Below are positions 41,657 to 51,631 of a DNA stretch of 64,000 bases, piece by piece. The notes below the pieces were generated by a model that was not told the DNA's origin, ran no database searches, and saw only the letters and a list, made by a program, of their open reading frames with translations. The first letter of the stretch is position 1. Every line of letters starts with the position of its first letter. A program made the translations under genes and the position numbers. The stretch spans positions 3,501,551 through 3,565,550 of the forward strand of contig NZ_CP013126.1 of assembly GCF_001441165.1 (NCBI RefSeq), in the 5' to 3' direction. This DNA is from Acidipropionibacterium acidipropionici (GTDB lineage: Bacteria > Actinomycetota > Actinomycetes > Propionibacteriales > Propionibacteriaceae).

Positions 41657-42262
41657 TCAACTCGCGCCGCCGGCGCCGTCGCCGCCGTCGACCAGGGCGC
41701 ACACACCCGTGACCAGTAGCTCCAGGCCCCGTTCGAAGTCCTCCTGCTCCCCCTGCGGGTCGAACTCACCGACCACCCCCAGATCATGCAGCTGGGAGCG
41801 CGTCTGCTCCTCGATGACGTGGCCCAGGATGAAGTGCACCAGGGCCCGCGAGCAGAAGCGCCGCTGCTGCGCGGACAGCCCGCTGCGCTCCAGAAGACCG
41901 GATACGGGCTCCGCCGGGTCGATCCGCCCGAGCCCGACCGGCAGCGTCGAGGAGACCACCTCCGCCCCGTCGCGATGACGCAGCAGGGCACCTCGGAAGG
42001 CGCCGGCCCATCGCCGGAGACCCTCGGCGGGACCGAGGCCCTCATCGATCGGCGCCACCGCCGACGCACCGCCACGCCCCTGGCCGAGGATCTCGTCGCT
42101 CACCAGAGCCAGCAGCGTCTGCTTGTTCTCCACGTGCCAGTACAGCGCCCCCGCCTTGACCCCCAGCAGCCCGGCCAGCCGCCTCATCGTGAGGTCCTCC
42201 AGGCCGTAGCGGTCGAGCACCTCCACGGCCGCCCGCACCACATCCTGGCGATTCAGTGACAT
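41657..42262 (-). CDS. bioQ: TetR family regulator, BioQ-like
   Basis: The 201-residue protein has a TetR-type helix-turn-helix (LTMRRLAGLLGVKAGALYWH, about residues 24-43) and a helical ligand domain. It is divergent from bioB, and the intergenic region holds two boxes TGAAC-N3-GTTCA, close to the reported BioQ operator of corynebacteria and mycobacteria (TGAAC-N3-GTTAC). From this I infer a biotin-gene repressor that also controls itself. The family assignment by helix alone would be just TetR; the symbol depends on the context. GAGAGGG precedes the ATG. Confidence 0.75.
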   Translation of the reverse strand: MSLNRQDVVRAAVEVLDRYGLEDLTMRRLAGLLGVKAGALYWHVENKQTLLALVSDEILGQGRGGASAVAPIDEGLGPAEGLRRWAGAFRGALLRHRDGAEVVSSTLPVGLGRIDPAEPVSGLLERSGLSAQQRRFCSRALVHFILGHVIEEQTRSQLHDLGVVGEFDPQGEQEDFERGLELLVTGVCALVDGGDGAGGAS

Positions 42263-42314
42263 ATGACCCTCTCTGCCGCACCCGGTGATTCGGGCGCGCG
42301 AACCGTGAGATAGA

Positions 42315-42344
42315 TTGAACACCGTTCAACCTGAACACTGTTCA
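42315..42344. promoter_or_regulatory. Two tandem BioQ-type operators
   Basis: TTGAAC-ACC-GTTCAA (42315-42329) and TGAACA-C-TGTTCA (42332-42344) are perfect inverted repeats with centres 16 bp apart, giving twice the core TGAACACYGTTCA. They lie between the regulator start (42262) and the bioB start (42386), so one regulator could control both directions. Confidence 0.85.
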
Positions 42345-42385
42345 ATCCGATTGTTGACCGCCCCGTGACGAGTCAGGAGCCATTC

Positions 42386-43465
42386 ATGAATCTATCCGAG
42401 ATGGTGCGTGCAGGTCTGGACGGACGTTCCGCGACCCCGCAGCAGGCCCTGGAGGTGCTGCGCAGCCCCGATGAGATGACGATGTCGATCGTCGCCGCCG
42501 CCGGTCGTCTCAGACGGCACTTCTTCGCCAATCGGGTAAGGCTCAACTATCTGGTGAATCTCAAGAGCGGTCTGTGCCCCGAGGACTGCTCGTACTGCTC
42601 CCAGCGCCTGGGGTCGCGCGCGGACATCATGAAGTACTCGTGGGCCGATCCCGAGGTCGTTCGCGACGCCGTGGAGGCCGGTATCTCCGGAGGGGCGCGC
42701 CGCGTCTGTCTGGTCGCCTCGGGCCACGGTCCGAGCCGCCGCGACGTCGACCGGGTCGGTGAGACCGTCGCCGCGCTCAAGACCGAGCATCCGGGAGTCG
42801 AGGTCTGCGTCTGCCTGGGCTTCGTCGACGACGAGAAGGCCGAGGTGCTGCACCGGGCCGGCGCCGACGCGTACAACCACAACGCCAACACGGCCCGCAG
42901 CCACTACGGCGAGATCTGCTCCACCCACTCCTACCAGGACCGGATGGACACCCTCGACGTGCTCAAGCGCAACGGCCTGTCCCCGTGTTCCGGTGTCATC
43001 GCGGGAATGGGCGAGAGCGACGAGGAGCTGGTCGAGGTCATCACCGACCTGCGCCGCCGCGGCGTCGATTCTGTGCCGGTGAACTTCCTGCTGCCATTCG
43101 ACGGGACCCCCTTGGCCGGCCGGGGCCAGGAGCTCACACCGCTGCGCTGCCTGAAGATCCTGGCGATGGTGAGATTCATCCATCCCGACGCCGAAGTGCG
43201 TGCCGCCGCAGGGCGGGAGATGCACCTGCGGACCCTCCAGCCGCTCGCCCTGGAGATCGCCAACTCGATCTTCCTCGGCGACTACCTCACCAGCGAGGGG
43301 GCCGCCGGCGCGAAGGACCTCCAGATGATCCGCGACGCCGGATTCGTCCTCGAGGGGTCGGAGCAGCACGGCGGCCAGGAACCGGAGGGCGAGCCGGGCG
43401 CTGGATCGGGCACAGTGCCGATCCGCCACCGGGGTGTCGGGAGCCGGCTGCCCGCCAACGCCTGA
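42386..43465 (+). CDS. bioB: Biotin synthase
   Basis: BioB inserts sulfur into dethiobiotin. The radical-SAM cysteines are in CPEDCSYC (C64, C68, C71), and other cluster-binding residues fall in [18 protein letters not shown] and [11 protein letters not shown]. The 359 residues include a C-terminal tail of about 35 residues that is Gly/Glu/Pro-rich and not needed by the family. The ATG at 42386 has AGGAG 6 nt upstream, better than the GTG at 42365. Other biotin genes (bioA, bioD) are not in the window. Confidence 0.96.
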   Translation: MNLSEMVRAGLDGRSATPQQALEVLRSPDEMTMSIVAAAGRLRRHFFANRVRLNYLVNLKSGLCPEDCSYCSQRLGSRADIMKYSWADPEVVRDAVEAGISGGARRVCLVASGHGPSRRDVDRVGETVAALKTEHPGVEVCVCLGFVDDEKAEVLHRAGADAYNHNANTARSHYGEICSTHSYQDRMDTLDVLKRNGLSPCSGVIAGMGESDEELVEVITDLRRRGVDSVPVNFLLPFDGTPLAGRGQELTPLRCLKILAMVRFIHPDAEVRAAAGREMHLRTLQPLALEIANSIFLGDYLTSEGAAGAKDLQMIRDAGFVLEGSEQHGGQEPEGEPGAGSGTVPIRHRGVGSRLPANA

Positions 43466-43478
43466 GTCGCCTTCGGAC

Positions 43479-43516
43479 GAGGTCGGGCCCCGGGGATGTC
43501 CCCGGGGCCCGACCTC
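43479..43516. terminator. Bidirectional terminator between bioB and pheT
   Basis: GAGGTCGGGCCCCGGGGA-TG-TCCCCGGGGCCCGACCTC is a perfect 18-bp inverted repeat between two convergent genes. No strong T-run follows, as is common in high-GC actinobacteria. Confidence 0.85.
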
Positions 43517-43532
43517 ACCTCTGCGATGCCGA

Positions 43533-46052
43533 TCAGGACCGCAGCTCGGCCCCGAACTGTCGGGCGGCCTCCGCGACCGCCGCGTCACGGGCCCCGGCCG
43601 CGTCGGCGTCGGTGAGGGTGCGGTCCAGCGCGCGCAGCCGCAGGTTGAAGGCCAGCGACTTGCGTCCCTCACCGACCTGGGAGCCGGTGTAGACGTCGAA
43701 CAGCTCCACCGATTCCAGCAATGGCCCGCCGCCGGCCACGAGGGCCTGGTGCACGGCCTGGGCGGGGACCGACTCGTCGACCACCAGGGCGACGTCCTCC
43801 TTGGCCACCGGGAAGGTCGACAGCTGCGAGATCTCACCGGTGCGCGGCGCCGCGGCCAGCAGGGCGTCGAGGTCCAGCTCCACGGCGCAGGAGCGCGCGG
43901 GCAGTCCGGCCGCCCGGCACACCTGCGGATGAAGCTCGCCGGCGTACCCGATGAGACGCCCGTCGACCAGCAGGCCGGCGCAGCGGCCGGGGTGCCAGGG
44001 TGCGCGGTGCTCGGGGCGCCGCTCGAGCCTCAGCCCGACCGCCGCGGCGGCCTCGGTGGCGAGCATGACGGCGTGGGTCCACTCGACGTGGCGCCCCGGG
44101 CCGTCCCAGCGCTGGGGGCGCCAGTTCCCGGTCAGCACCCCGGCGAGCATCCTGGGCTGGTCGGGAAGGGCCGCGCTGATGGCGTCCAGGTCCTCGTCAC
44201 TGGGCCGGTGCTCGACCGAGGGCCTGGGGGCCCGCGCCGATCCGGTACTCAGGAAGACCGTGCCGCACTCGAAGAGGGCCAGATCGTCCTGGGAGCGCGA
44301 CAGGTTGCGGGTCACGGCCTGGAACAGACCGGGGAGCAGGCTGGTCCGCAGGTACCCGTGGGTGTCGTCCAGCGGATTGGCCAGGGCCACGGTCCGGCGG
44401 CGGTCGTCATCGTCGGGAAGGCCCATGGCGTCCAGGTCTGCGTCGCCGATGAAGGGCAGCGAGATGACCTCGACGAATCCGGCGCCGGCCACCGCGCCCA
44501 AGGCGGCGCGCCGTCCGCGCTGGGCCTCGGTGAGGCCGGTTCCGGCGGTCACCGGCGGCTCGGCCGGCTCGATCTGGTCGAACCCGAGCTTGCGCCCGAT
44601 CTCCTCGACGTAGTCGTAGGGGTCCACCAGGTCGGGACGCCAGGTCGGCGGCACGAGGGAGAGGGTGTCGCCCAGTGCGGTGACATCGACACGGGAGGCC
44701 GAGAGGATCTCGATGACCTTCTCCCGGGTGACGGGGATGCCAAGAATCCTGCCGGGCAGGTCGGAGGAGATATGGCACTGCGGCATCGCGGGCACCTCGC
44801 CCACGATGGTCGGAGCCCCGATCGTGGCGCCGCCGTGGAGCTTGAGCAGCTCGGCCGCACGGACGACCGCAGAGTGGGCGCAGATCGGGTCGACCCCGCG
44901 CTCGAATCGGCGCGATGCCTCCGATCCGAGCCTGTGGCGACGGTAGGCGCGAGCCACTGTGGTGCCCTCGAAGTGGGCGCCCTCGAGGATGATGCTCGTG
45001 GACTCGCCCGTCATCTCGGTCGCGGCTCCGCCCATCACCCCGGCCAGGCCGATCGGGCCCGAGTCGTCGGTGATGAGCAGGTCGTCGGGGTCCAGGGTCC
45101 GGTCGGTGTCGTCGAGGGTGACCAGATGCTCCCCGTCGGCAGCCTTGCGCACCACGATGGTGCCGCTGACCTTCTCCTGGTCATAGGCGTGGAGGGGCTG
45201 GCCGGACTCGATCATGACGTAGTTGGTGACGTCGACCGCCAGGTTGATCGGCCGCATCCCGGCGCGCGTGATGCGGTCGGCGATGTAGGCCGGGGTCGTG
45301 GCGTGCGGGTCGAGTCCGGTGACCGGCAGCGCGACGAACTGCGAACATGCGGGATCGTCGATCCTGACCTCCACGGGCCCCTCGACCGGGCCGACGGGGG
45401 GTTCACGGTAGGGATCGGAGAAGTGGAGGCCCATCACCTGGGCGACCTCCCGGGCGATGCCGCGTATCGACATGCAGTACCCGATGTCGGGGGTGACGTC
45501 GATCTCGAGGACATCCTCGGGGATCCCGAGGATCTCGCGGGCGTCCTGGCCGGGCTCCAGGGGCCGGCCCTCCAGGGATTCGGGCAGCACGATGATCCCG
45601 GTGTGGTCGACCCCGGTACCGAGCTCGTCGGAGGCGCAGATCATGCCGTCGGACATGTGCCCGTAGGTCTTGCGGGCGCTGATGGCGAATCCGCCGGGCA
45701 GCTCGGCCCCCGGCAGAGCCACCACGACCAGGTCGCCGACGCCGAAGTTGTGGGCGCCGCAGACGATGCCGCGCCCGGCCTCGGCGCCGTCGGCGTTCTT
45801 GGGGTGGCCCTCGGCGTTGAGCCCGGCGCCCACGTCGACGCGGCACCACATGATGGTCTTGCCGTTCTTCTGCGGCTGCGGTTCGGCGGAGACGACGCGG
45901 CCCACCACGACGGGCCCGCTCACCTCTCCGCCGACGACCTCGACCCGCTCCACGGCGGCCGTGTGTTCGGTGATGAGGGCCGCGACGTCGGAGGTCGCAG
46001 TGCCCTCGGGAAGATCGATCATGGCCTTCAGCCATGACATGGGAACCCTCAT
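43533..46052 (-). CDS. pheT: Phenylalanyl-tRNA synthetase beta subunit
   Basis: The 839-residue subunit has the normal order: N-terminal B1 domain, tRNA-binding (EMAP-like) OB fold with VGRVVSAEPQ (about residues 45-55), B3/B4 editing domain, B5 domain (about 405-480), inactive class II core, and a C-terminal anticodon-binding FDX-ACB domain (LSTFPVAKEDVALVVDE near residue 745). The start overlaps the pheS stop by 4 bp. The alpha2-beta2 complex charges phenylalanine. Confidence 0.96.
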   Translation of the reverse strand: MRVPMSWLKAMIDLPEGTATSDVAALITEHTAAVERVEVVGGEVSGPVVVGRVVSAEPQPQKNGKTIMWCRVDVGAGLNAEGHPKNADGAEAGRGIVCGAHNFGVGDLVVVALPGAELPGGFAISARKTYGHMSDGMICASDELGTGVDHTGIIVLPESLEGRPLEPGQDAREILGIPEDVLEIDVTPDIGYCMSIRGIAREVAQVMGLHFSDPYREPPVGPVEGPVEVRIDDPACSQFVALPVTGLDPHATTPAYIADRITRAGMRPINLAVDVTNYVMIESGQPLHAYDQEKVSGTIVVRKAADGEHLVTLDDTDRTLDPDDLLITDDSGPIGLAGVMGGAATEMTGESTSIILEGAHFEGTTVARAYRRHRLGSEASRRFERGVDPICAHSAVVRAAELLKLHGGATIGAPTIVGEVPAMPQCHISSDLPGRILGIPVTREKVIEILSASRVDVTALGDTLSLVPPTWRPDLVDPYDYVEEIGRKLGFDQIEPAEPPVTAGTGLTEAQRGRRAALGAVAGAGFVEVISLPFIGDADLDAMGLPDDDDRRRTVALANPLDDTHGYLRTSLLPGLFQAVTRNLSRSQDDLALFECGTVFLSTGSARAPRPSVEHRPSDEDLDAISAALPDQPRMLAGVLTGNWRPQRWDGPGRHVEWTHAVMLATEAAAAVGLRLERRPEHRAPWHPGRCAGLLVDGRLIGYAGELHPQVCRAAGLPARSCAVELDLDALLAAAPRTGEISQLSTFPVAKEDVALVVDESVPAQAVHQALVAGGGPLLESVELFDVYTGSQVGEGRKSLAFNLRLRALDRTLTDADAAGARDAAVAEAARQFGAELRS

Positions 46053-47158
46053 CGTGCTCCTCCCAGCAGCGATCGGCTGAATCGGATGTCGCCCTCGACG
46101 AACTCGCGCAGGTCAGGAGCGTTGTTGCGCACCATCACGGTGCGGTCCAGCCCCATGCCGAAGGCGAATCCGGAGTAGACGTCGGTGTCGACGCCGCAGG
46201 CGGCCAGCACCCGGGGGTTGACGACGCCGCAGCCGCCCCACTCGATCCATCCTTCGGACCGGCAGGTCCGGCAGGGGCGCTCGGGGTGGCCGACGGACTC
46301 CCCGTGGCACACGAAGCACTCGACGTCGACCTCGGCGCTGGGTTCGGTGAAGGGGAAGTAGTGGGGGCGGAAGCGGGTCTTCACGTCGCCGAACACGGCC
46401 CTCGCGAAGTGGTTGAGGGTGCCGCGCAGGTGGGCCATGGAGATGCCCTTGTCGACGCACAGGCCCTCGACCTGGTGGAAGACCGGCAGGTGGGTGGCGT
46501 CGTACTCGTCGGCCCGGAAGACCTTTCCGGGGCTGATGATGCGCACCGGCACGCCACGCGACAGCATGGTGTGGATCTGCACCGGGCTGGTGGCGGTGCG
46601 CAGGCACTTGCCGTCCGACACCGGGTCGATCCACAGGGTGTCCTGAAGAGCGCGTGCCGGGTGGTCGGTGCCCAGGTTGAGGGCATCGAAGTTGAACCAC
46701 TCGGACTCGCACTCGGGCCCCTCGGCGACCTCCCATCCCATCGACGTGAAGATGTCGGAGACCATGTCGATGAGGGCGGTGACCGGGTGCAGGGCCCCCT
46801 GAGGGTGCTCGTCCACGGGGAGGGTGACGTCGACGGTCTCGGCGGCCAGAGAGGCCTGGAGCTCCGCCTCGGCGATCTCGGCGGTGCGGGCGGCCAGGGC
46901 CTTGTTGACGGTGCCGCGGGCCGAGCCGACGCGACGGCCGGCGTCCTTGCGGGCGGCCGGGGGCAGAGCCCCGATCTCGCGGTTGGCCAGAGCCAGCGGC
47001 GAGCGGTCGCCGGTGTGGGCGATGCGCACCTGCTTCAGTTCCGCCGTGCTCGAGGCGTCCGCGATCGCGGCCAGGGCTTCAGCGACCCTCGCCTCGATCT
47101 GCTCGGCGTCAAGAGCGCTGACCTGCACCGGGTCGTAGTTCGTGTTGGGGCCGCTCAT
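46049..47158 (-). CDS. pheS: Phenylalanyl-tRNA synthetase alpha subunit
   Basis: The 369-residue catalytic subunit has an N-terminal coiled coil and the class II core with EVAEGPECESEWFNFDALN (about residue 145), the motif 2 region with FRADEYDATHLPVFHQVEG (about 210) and the motif 3 segment GFAFGMGLDR (about 335). All are intact. The upstream gap to the DUF2339 gene contains a hairpin at 47193-47213. pheS-pheT form an operon. Confidence 0.96.
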   Translation of the reverse strand: MSGPNTNYDPVQVSALDAEQIEARVAEALAAIADASSTAELKQVRIAHTGDRSPLALANREIGALPPAARKDAGRRVGSARGTVNKALAARTAEIAEAELQASLAAETVDVTLPVDEHPQGALHPVTALIDMVSDIFTSMGWEVAEGPECESEWFNFDALNLGTDHPARALQDTLWIDPVSDGKCLRTATSPVQIHTMLSRGVPVRIISPGKVFRADEYDATHLPVFHQVEGLCVDKGISMAHLRGTLNHFARAVFGDVKTRFRPHYFPFTEPSAEVDVECFVCHGESVGHPERPCRTCRSEGWIEWGGCGVVNPRVLAACGVDTDVYSGFAFGMGLDRTVMVRNNAPDLREFVEGDIRFSRSLLGGAR

Positions 47159-47192
47159 GGGCCTTCCCCCTCGATGCTGTCGACAGTATTTC

Positions 47193-47213
47193 GGGCGGGC
47201 ACATGGCCCGCCC
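47193..47213 (-). other. Hairpin upstream of pheS
   Basis: GGGCGGGC-ACATG-GCCCGCCC is a perfect 8-bp stem in the 117-bp gap between the DUF2339 gene and pheS. No T-run follows on the minus strand, so it may be a weak terminator for the upstream gene or part of the pheS leader. I see no Phe-rich leader peptide and no T-box features. Confidence 0.5.
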
Positions 47214-47275
47214 CATCGCGACAGTCTAGTGAATCCTCGTCCCGATCCGATGCACGGGCCACTCCCCGGCCTGCC

Positions 47276-49224
47276 TCACCGCTGCGGCCGAGTCGCTTCG
47301 TCGCCAGAGGGGCGGGCGTGCGGCATGCTCCGAAGGCTGCGCGAGTAGACCGTGGCCAGGCCGAGCATGAGCAGTCCGACACCGATGAAGGCCACCACCC
47401 TGATGACGCCGTGCAGCACGACCAGGTCGTAGAGGCACAGTTTCACCAGGATGACGCCCATCAGGACGTAGCCGCTGGTACGGCGCACGGCCGACGCACG
47501 ATCCGAACCGCGCGAGCGCAGCAGCAGTCCGGTGACGACCACGGCCATCAGCAGCGTGGTCACCCCGCGCCCGGCGACCTCGGCGTCGCTCGGAAAGCCG
47601 GTTGCTGCGGTCAGGGCCGTACAGGCGGCTATCACCGGGCCCTGGAGGAGCAGACAGCCGGCCGCCACCCCCGCCACGGTCCAGCCCGATCTCGCCGAGC
47701 CCTGGTGCGGTCGGCTACTGTGCACCGCCGCCACCTCACCCAGCAGCACCAGCACCAGGACAACGAGGCCCAGCTCCGCCAGTCCGGTGACCGCCGCCGT
47801 GACGATCTCGCCGACGTCCAGCCCAGCCCCCGGGCCCCCGACCCGGGTGAGCCCGTCCGGGAGGCCAATGAGCGCGAGGAGCGCTGCGATCACCAGCGCG
47901 GGGAGCTGTCCGGAGAGCCGGTGGAGGATCGCGAAGACGATGCCCATCAGGGCCAGCGACAGCATCCTCGTCGATCCGTCGAGGGCGGCCACCGGTACGG
48001 CGGACAGCCCCATGGCCGTCACGACGGTGCAGCATGCGGCCATCGTCGGGAACTTCGCCGTCCACCAGTGGACCGCGGCCACCGCGGCCAGCGGAAGCGC
48101 CAGGAGCGCCGCCCAACCGGCCGGCGCGACCATGGCCGCCACCCACAGTGGCAGGGCCAGGACGGGGACGCTGAGGGCATGGGCATCGAGGGTGGACGCC
48201 GTCGGTGCGGCGACGCGCTCGGTGCTCTCCTCGGACCTGGGACCCACGCGGGCCAGGACCCGTCGCATCGCGGGAAGGGCCCAGTGGTCCGCATATCCCA
48301 GAGCCGCCAGCAGGGCCGCCGCGAGCCGCAGCCGGGGAACCATGGGGTCCTGGGCCCCCGCCAGGGCCACGAAGACCACCAGGGTGAGGACGGTGGGCAG
48401 GATCCGGCATCCCAGCAGGACGAACCAGCCGTCCCGCCAGGACGCCGGGGCCGTGACGAGGGTGAGGAGCACCAGGAAGGCCGTGGCGGTGAGGGCATCC
48501 CCAGCGGCGACGACGGGGACCAGGACGAGCGCCCCGACGGTGGCGATCACGGCGACGATCTGGGTGTCCCACCACCACGCCAGAGCCAGACCGGCCAGAG
48601 CCACTACACCGGCGACCACCATTGCCGGACGCACCGGGACGTCGAGGAGCCACGTCATGGCGGTCACGTCCAGGTATCCGGCCGCCAGACCGGCACCGGC
48701 CAGGGCCAGAGCGCCGGCATTGTCGGGTTGGCGCCGGTGCACGACCGCGGCGATGATGAGCAGTCCCACCGCCAGGACGGCGCATCCGATGACGCGGGCC
48801 AGCGGCCCGAAGTATCCGTGCTGGGCGGCCAGCACCAGCAGCATCGCCACCCCGGCCAGCAGCACCACGACTCCGGCCACCGCGATCACGACAGGCCCGG
48901 TGACCCGAGGCGCCGTGCGGGTCGGCTGCGCCGCGGGGGCCGGCGGAGGCGTCCATGGCGCCTGCTGTGGTGGGCCGGCCGGGGGCCGAGGGCCTGTGAC
49001 GACGTGCGGGGGGCGTAGGGCGGAAGGGCCGGGCCGGGCTGGGGTGCCGCGGGGTACCGGACGGGCAGGGGCTCGACCCGTCGGACCCGCATCGGCGGCT
49101 GATTGCGGACGATGGCCTCCAACTGTGCGACCTGCTCGCGCAGCTGCTCATTGCTGCGGGTGAGTGCCTCGATCGCGTCCAGGACGTCGTCGGGAGTGGC
49201 CGGCCGGGGCCTTTCGCCTGTCAT
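47276..49224 (-). pseudogene. DUF2339 membrane protein gene with apparent frameshift
   Basis: The N-terminal part (from ATG 49224) has a coiled coil (IEALTRSNEQLREQVAQLEA) and a Pro-rich linker, as in DUF2339 proteins. It then becomes Arg-rich and stops at 48886. The main part, in another frame, starts with GTG at 48889 and continues with about 16 membrane helices to 47276. Upstream of that GTG the same frame reads APWTPPPAPAAQP, a natural continuation of the linker. One added base in the G6 run at 49008-49013 would join the two into a single protein of about 650 residues. The GTGA overlap could alternatively let the two parts be made separately. A sequencing error is possible. Confidence 0.65.
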
Positions 49225-49233
49225 TGCCCAAGG

Positions 49234-50067
49234 CTACCGGAGGGCGGTGCCCCGATCCTTGTCACGGCGCTGCGCGCTGGCGGTGGTGTACAGGCAGACG
49301 GCGGCCGCAGTCGACAGATTGAGCGACTCGGCGGCCCCCCACATCGGCACGCCGACCACCTGGTCGGCCAGGGCGCGCTCGGCGTCGGGAAGTCCCCAGG
49401 CCTCATTGCCCATCAGCCAGGCCGTCGGGGTCGCCAGCCGGCCCTCGCGGGCCAACTCGTCCAGGCTGCGCCCTCCGCCGTCCGCGGCCAGGATCTGGAG
49501 GCCTGCCGCCCGGGCCCATGACACGGCGTCCTCGAGGTCGACCCCGCTGATGACGGGAAGATGGAAGACGGAGCCCACCGAGGCTCTCACGGTCTTGGCA
49601 TTGTGCGGGTCCACCGACCCCTTGGTGAGCACGACGGCCGCCGCGCCGAAGGCATCGGCGCAGCGGATCACGGTGCCGGCATTGCCGGGATCACGGACCT
49701 GAGCGCAGATGACCACCAGCCCGGGATGCTCGAGTGCGGGCAGTTCGGTCCCGGCGACCGACGAGCACACGGCGAAGAGACCCTGGCTCGTGACGGTCTC
49801 CGACAGGGCGGAGACCTCCGCTTCGGACAGAGTGACCACCCGGACGCCGCGATCCTGAGCGGCGCGCACGAAGGACTGGTCCCGGAGGGGGTCGGAGGTG
49901 GCGAGCAGGCTCATCCGGCCCTTCCAGCCGAGGGCCTCGCGGACGGCCTGCGAGCCTTCGACCAGGAAGGCCCCCGCCTCCTCGCGCCCTCGCCGGGACA
50001 GCAGACGACGGGCCGACCGCAGGGCGCTCTTCGAGATGGGCGCCGGTGCGTTCGGCCCGTCGGGCAT
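49234..50067 (-). CDS. TrmH/SpoU family RNA methyltransferase
   Basis: The 277-residue protein has an N-terminal substrate-binding domain (LRSARRLLSRRGREEAGAFL) and the SPOUT knot with VVICAQVRDPGNAGTVIRCA (motif 1, about residue 130), WLMGNEAWGLP (motif 2, about 217) and VGVPMWGAAESLNLSTAAA (motif 3, about 242). Such enzymes add 2'-O-methyl groups to rRNA or tRNA, but the target is not clear. It follows rplT by 13 bp and is likely part of the infC operon. Confidence 0.93.
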   Translation of the reverse strand: MPDGPNAPAPISKSALRSARRLLSRRGREEAGAFLVEGSQAVREALGWKGRMSLLATSDPLRDQSFVRAAQDRGVRVVTLSEAEVSALSETVTSQGLFAVCSSVAGTELPALEHPGLVVICAQVRDPGNAGTVIRCADAFGAAAVVLTKGSVDPHNAKTVRASVGSVFHLPVISGVDLEDAVSWARAAGLQILAADGGGRSLDELAREGRLATPTAWLMGNEAWGLPDAERALADQVVGVPMWGAAESLNLSTAAAVCLYTTASAQRRDKDRGTALR

Positions 50068-50080
50068 CGACCTAGTGATG

Positions 50081-50452
50081 TCAGGCTGCCGCGTCGGCGG
50101 ACTGGTTCGCCTTGGCGATGGCGACCAGCTCGGCGAAAGCGGCGCTGTCGTTGACAGCCAGCTCGGCGAGGATCTTGCGGTCGACCTCGACGCCGGCCTG
50201 CTTCAGGCCGAACATGAAGCGGTTGTAGGTGATGCCCTCGGCGCGCGCCGCGGCATTGATCCGCTGGATCCACAGCGAGCGGAAGTCACCCTTCTTGGCG
50301 CGACGGTCGCGGAAGGAGTAGGTGCCGGTGTGCAGCACCTGCTCGCGAGCCTTCCTGTAGAGGCGCGAACGCTGCCCCCGGTAGCCCGACGCCTGCTCGA
50401 GGATGGACCGGCGCTTCTTCTTAGCGTTCACCGAACGCTTCACGCGTGCCAT
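50081..50452 (-). CDS. rplT: Ribosomal protein bL20
   Basis: The 123-residue protein starts [14 protein letters not shown] and has [16 protein letters not shown] and [20 protein letters not shown], as in bL20, an early 50S assembly protein that in some bacteria also represses its own operon. It is the third gene of infC-rpmI-rplT. Confidence 0.97.
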   Translation of the reverse strand: MARVKRSVNAKKKRRSILEQASGYRGQRSRLYRKAREQVLHTGTYSFRDRRAKKGDFRSLWIQRINAAARAEGITYNRFMFGLKQAGVEVDRKILAELAVNDSAAFAELVAIAKANQSADAAA

Positions 50453-50556
50453 GGTTGTTCTCCTTGTATGTCCTGGTCTGATTCTCGGTGGGCGGCTCCG
50501 AGGCCGATCTCACCACCGAAAGGCGCGCCGAGCACGCCGTTGGGGTTAGGGGGTGC

Positions 50557-50763
50557 TCAGCGTCCCGAATGTCCGGCGAGCAGCTTGCTGACCTTCTTGG
50601 CATCGCCGTTGGCCAGCACCGCCTCGCCGGTCAGACGACGGGTCCGACGCGAGGACTTGTGCTCGTTGAGGTGGCGCTTGCCGGCCCTGGCGTGGACAAT
50701 CTTGCCCGAGCCGGTCACCTTGAAACGCTTCTTGGCCCCGGAGTGACTCTTCATCTTCGGCAT
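50557..50763 (-). CDS. rpmI: Ribosomal protein bL35
   Basis: The 68-residue basic protein starts [20 protein letters not shown], which is typical for bL35, and ends in KLLAGHSGR. The start at 50763 is fixed by this conserved N-terminus. It lies between infC and rplT in the usual operon order. Confidence 0.97.
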   Translation of the reverse strand: MPKMKSHSGAKKRFKVTGSGKIVHARAGKRHLNEHKSSRRTRRLTGEAVLANGDAKKVSKLLAGHSGR

Positions 50764-50904
50764 GGGGTGGCTCCATTCGTTCTTACTCGGCCCGGAACCC
50801 GCAAGGGCTCCGGGTGAACCGGCGCTGCGGTTCATAAAGGCGCGCCCCACGAAGGGGCGCCGCCCAAGTGTGTGGACGGGCCGGTGCGGCCCGACCCGGA
50901 CCGG

Positions 50905-51588
50905 TCACAGATCGATATCAGGATCCATGTTGTCGGCCGGGCCCTTCTTCTTCTTATTCGTGTGCTGCGACTCCGCACGCTGCTTGGCCTCGTAGGCCTT
51001 GTCGGCCTCGGCATCGGCGGCGCGCTGGGCGGCCTTCCGATCCCGCTCGGCCTTCTGGTCCGCGCGCGCCTCGGTCTTCTTGCGGGTCGGGGCGAGGATC
51101 ATCAGCATGTTGCGGCCCTCCTGCTTCGGAGGCGACTCGACGGTCGCGTACTCCTCGACGTCGTCGGCGAGACGACGCAGCAGGTTGACGCCGAGTTCCG
51201 GACGGGACTGCTCCCGGCCGCGGAACATGATGGTGATCTTCACCTTGTCCCCGCCGCGCAGGAACCGCACGACGTGACCCTTCTTGGTCTCGTAGTCGTG
51301 ATCGTCGATCTTCGGCCGGAGCTTCATCTCCTTGATCACCGTGTTCGACTGGTTGCGTCGCGACTCGCGAGCCTTCTGGGCGGCCTCGTACTTGAACTTG
51401 CCGTAATCCATCAGCTTGACGACGGGCGGCCTGGCGTTGGGGGCGACCTCGACGACGTCGAGATCGTGCTCGCGGGCAAGCTGCATGGCCTGCTCGACCC
51501 GAACGATGCCGACCTGTTCACCGTTGGGGCCGACAAGGCGCACCTCGGGAACTCGGATCCGCTCGTTGATGCGGGGTTCAGTACTGAT
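50905..51588 (-). CDS. infC: Translation initiation factor IF-3, ATC start
   Basis: The N-domain begins [20 protein letters not shown], followed by the C-domain with [17 protein letters not shown] and [11 protein letters not shown] (about residues 90-130). The conserved family N-terminus leads to an ATC codon at 51588, preceded by GGGAGG 4-9 nt upstream; there is no ATG, GTG or TTG at this place. Rare start codons in infC let IF-3 regulate its own synthesis. The 227-residue protein has a C-terminal Lys/Ala-rich extension common in actinobacteria. Confidence 0.94.
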   Translation of the reverse strand: MSTEPRINERIRVPEVRLVGPNGEQVGIVRVEQAMQLAREHDLDVVEVAPNARPPVVKLMDYGKFKYEAAQKARESRRNQSNTVIKEMKLRPKIDDHDYETKKGHVVRFLRGGDKVKITIMFRGREQSRPELGVNLLRRLADDVEEYATVESPPKQEGRNMLMILAPTRKKTEARADQKAERDRKAAQRAADAEADKAYEAKQRAESQHTNKKKKGPADNMDPDIDL

Positions 51589-51631
51589 GGGTCCTCCCGG
51601 ATATCTGAAAATGCTTCGAACGACAACGAAA

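Noticed and set aside
43434-46037. Open frame of 867 codons opposite pheT
   Set aside because: It is a mirror of pheT codons; pheT has full family similarity.
47159-47275. T-box riboswitch upstream of pheS
   Set aside because: No T-box consensus (TGGNACCGCG) or specifier stem could be found.
46034-49018. Open frame of 994 codons on the plus strand
   Set aside because: It is antisense to pheS and the DUF2339 gene and has only low-complexity Gly/Gln/Arg/His sequence.
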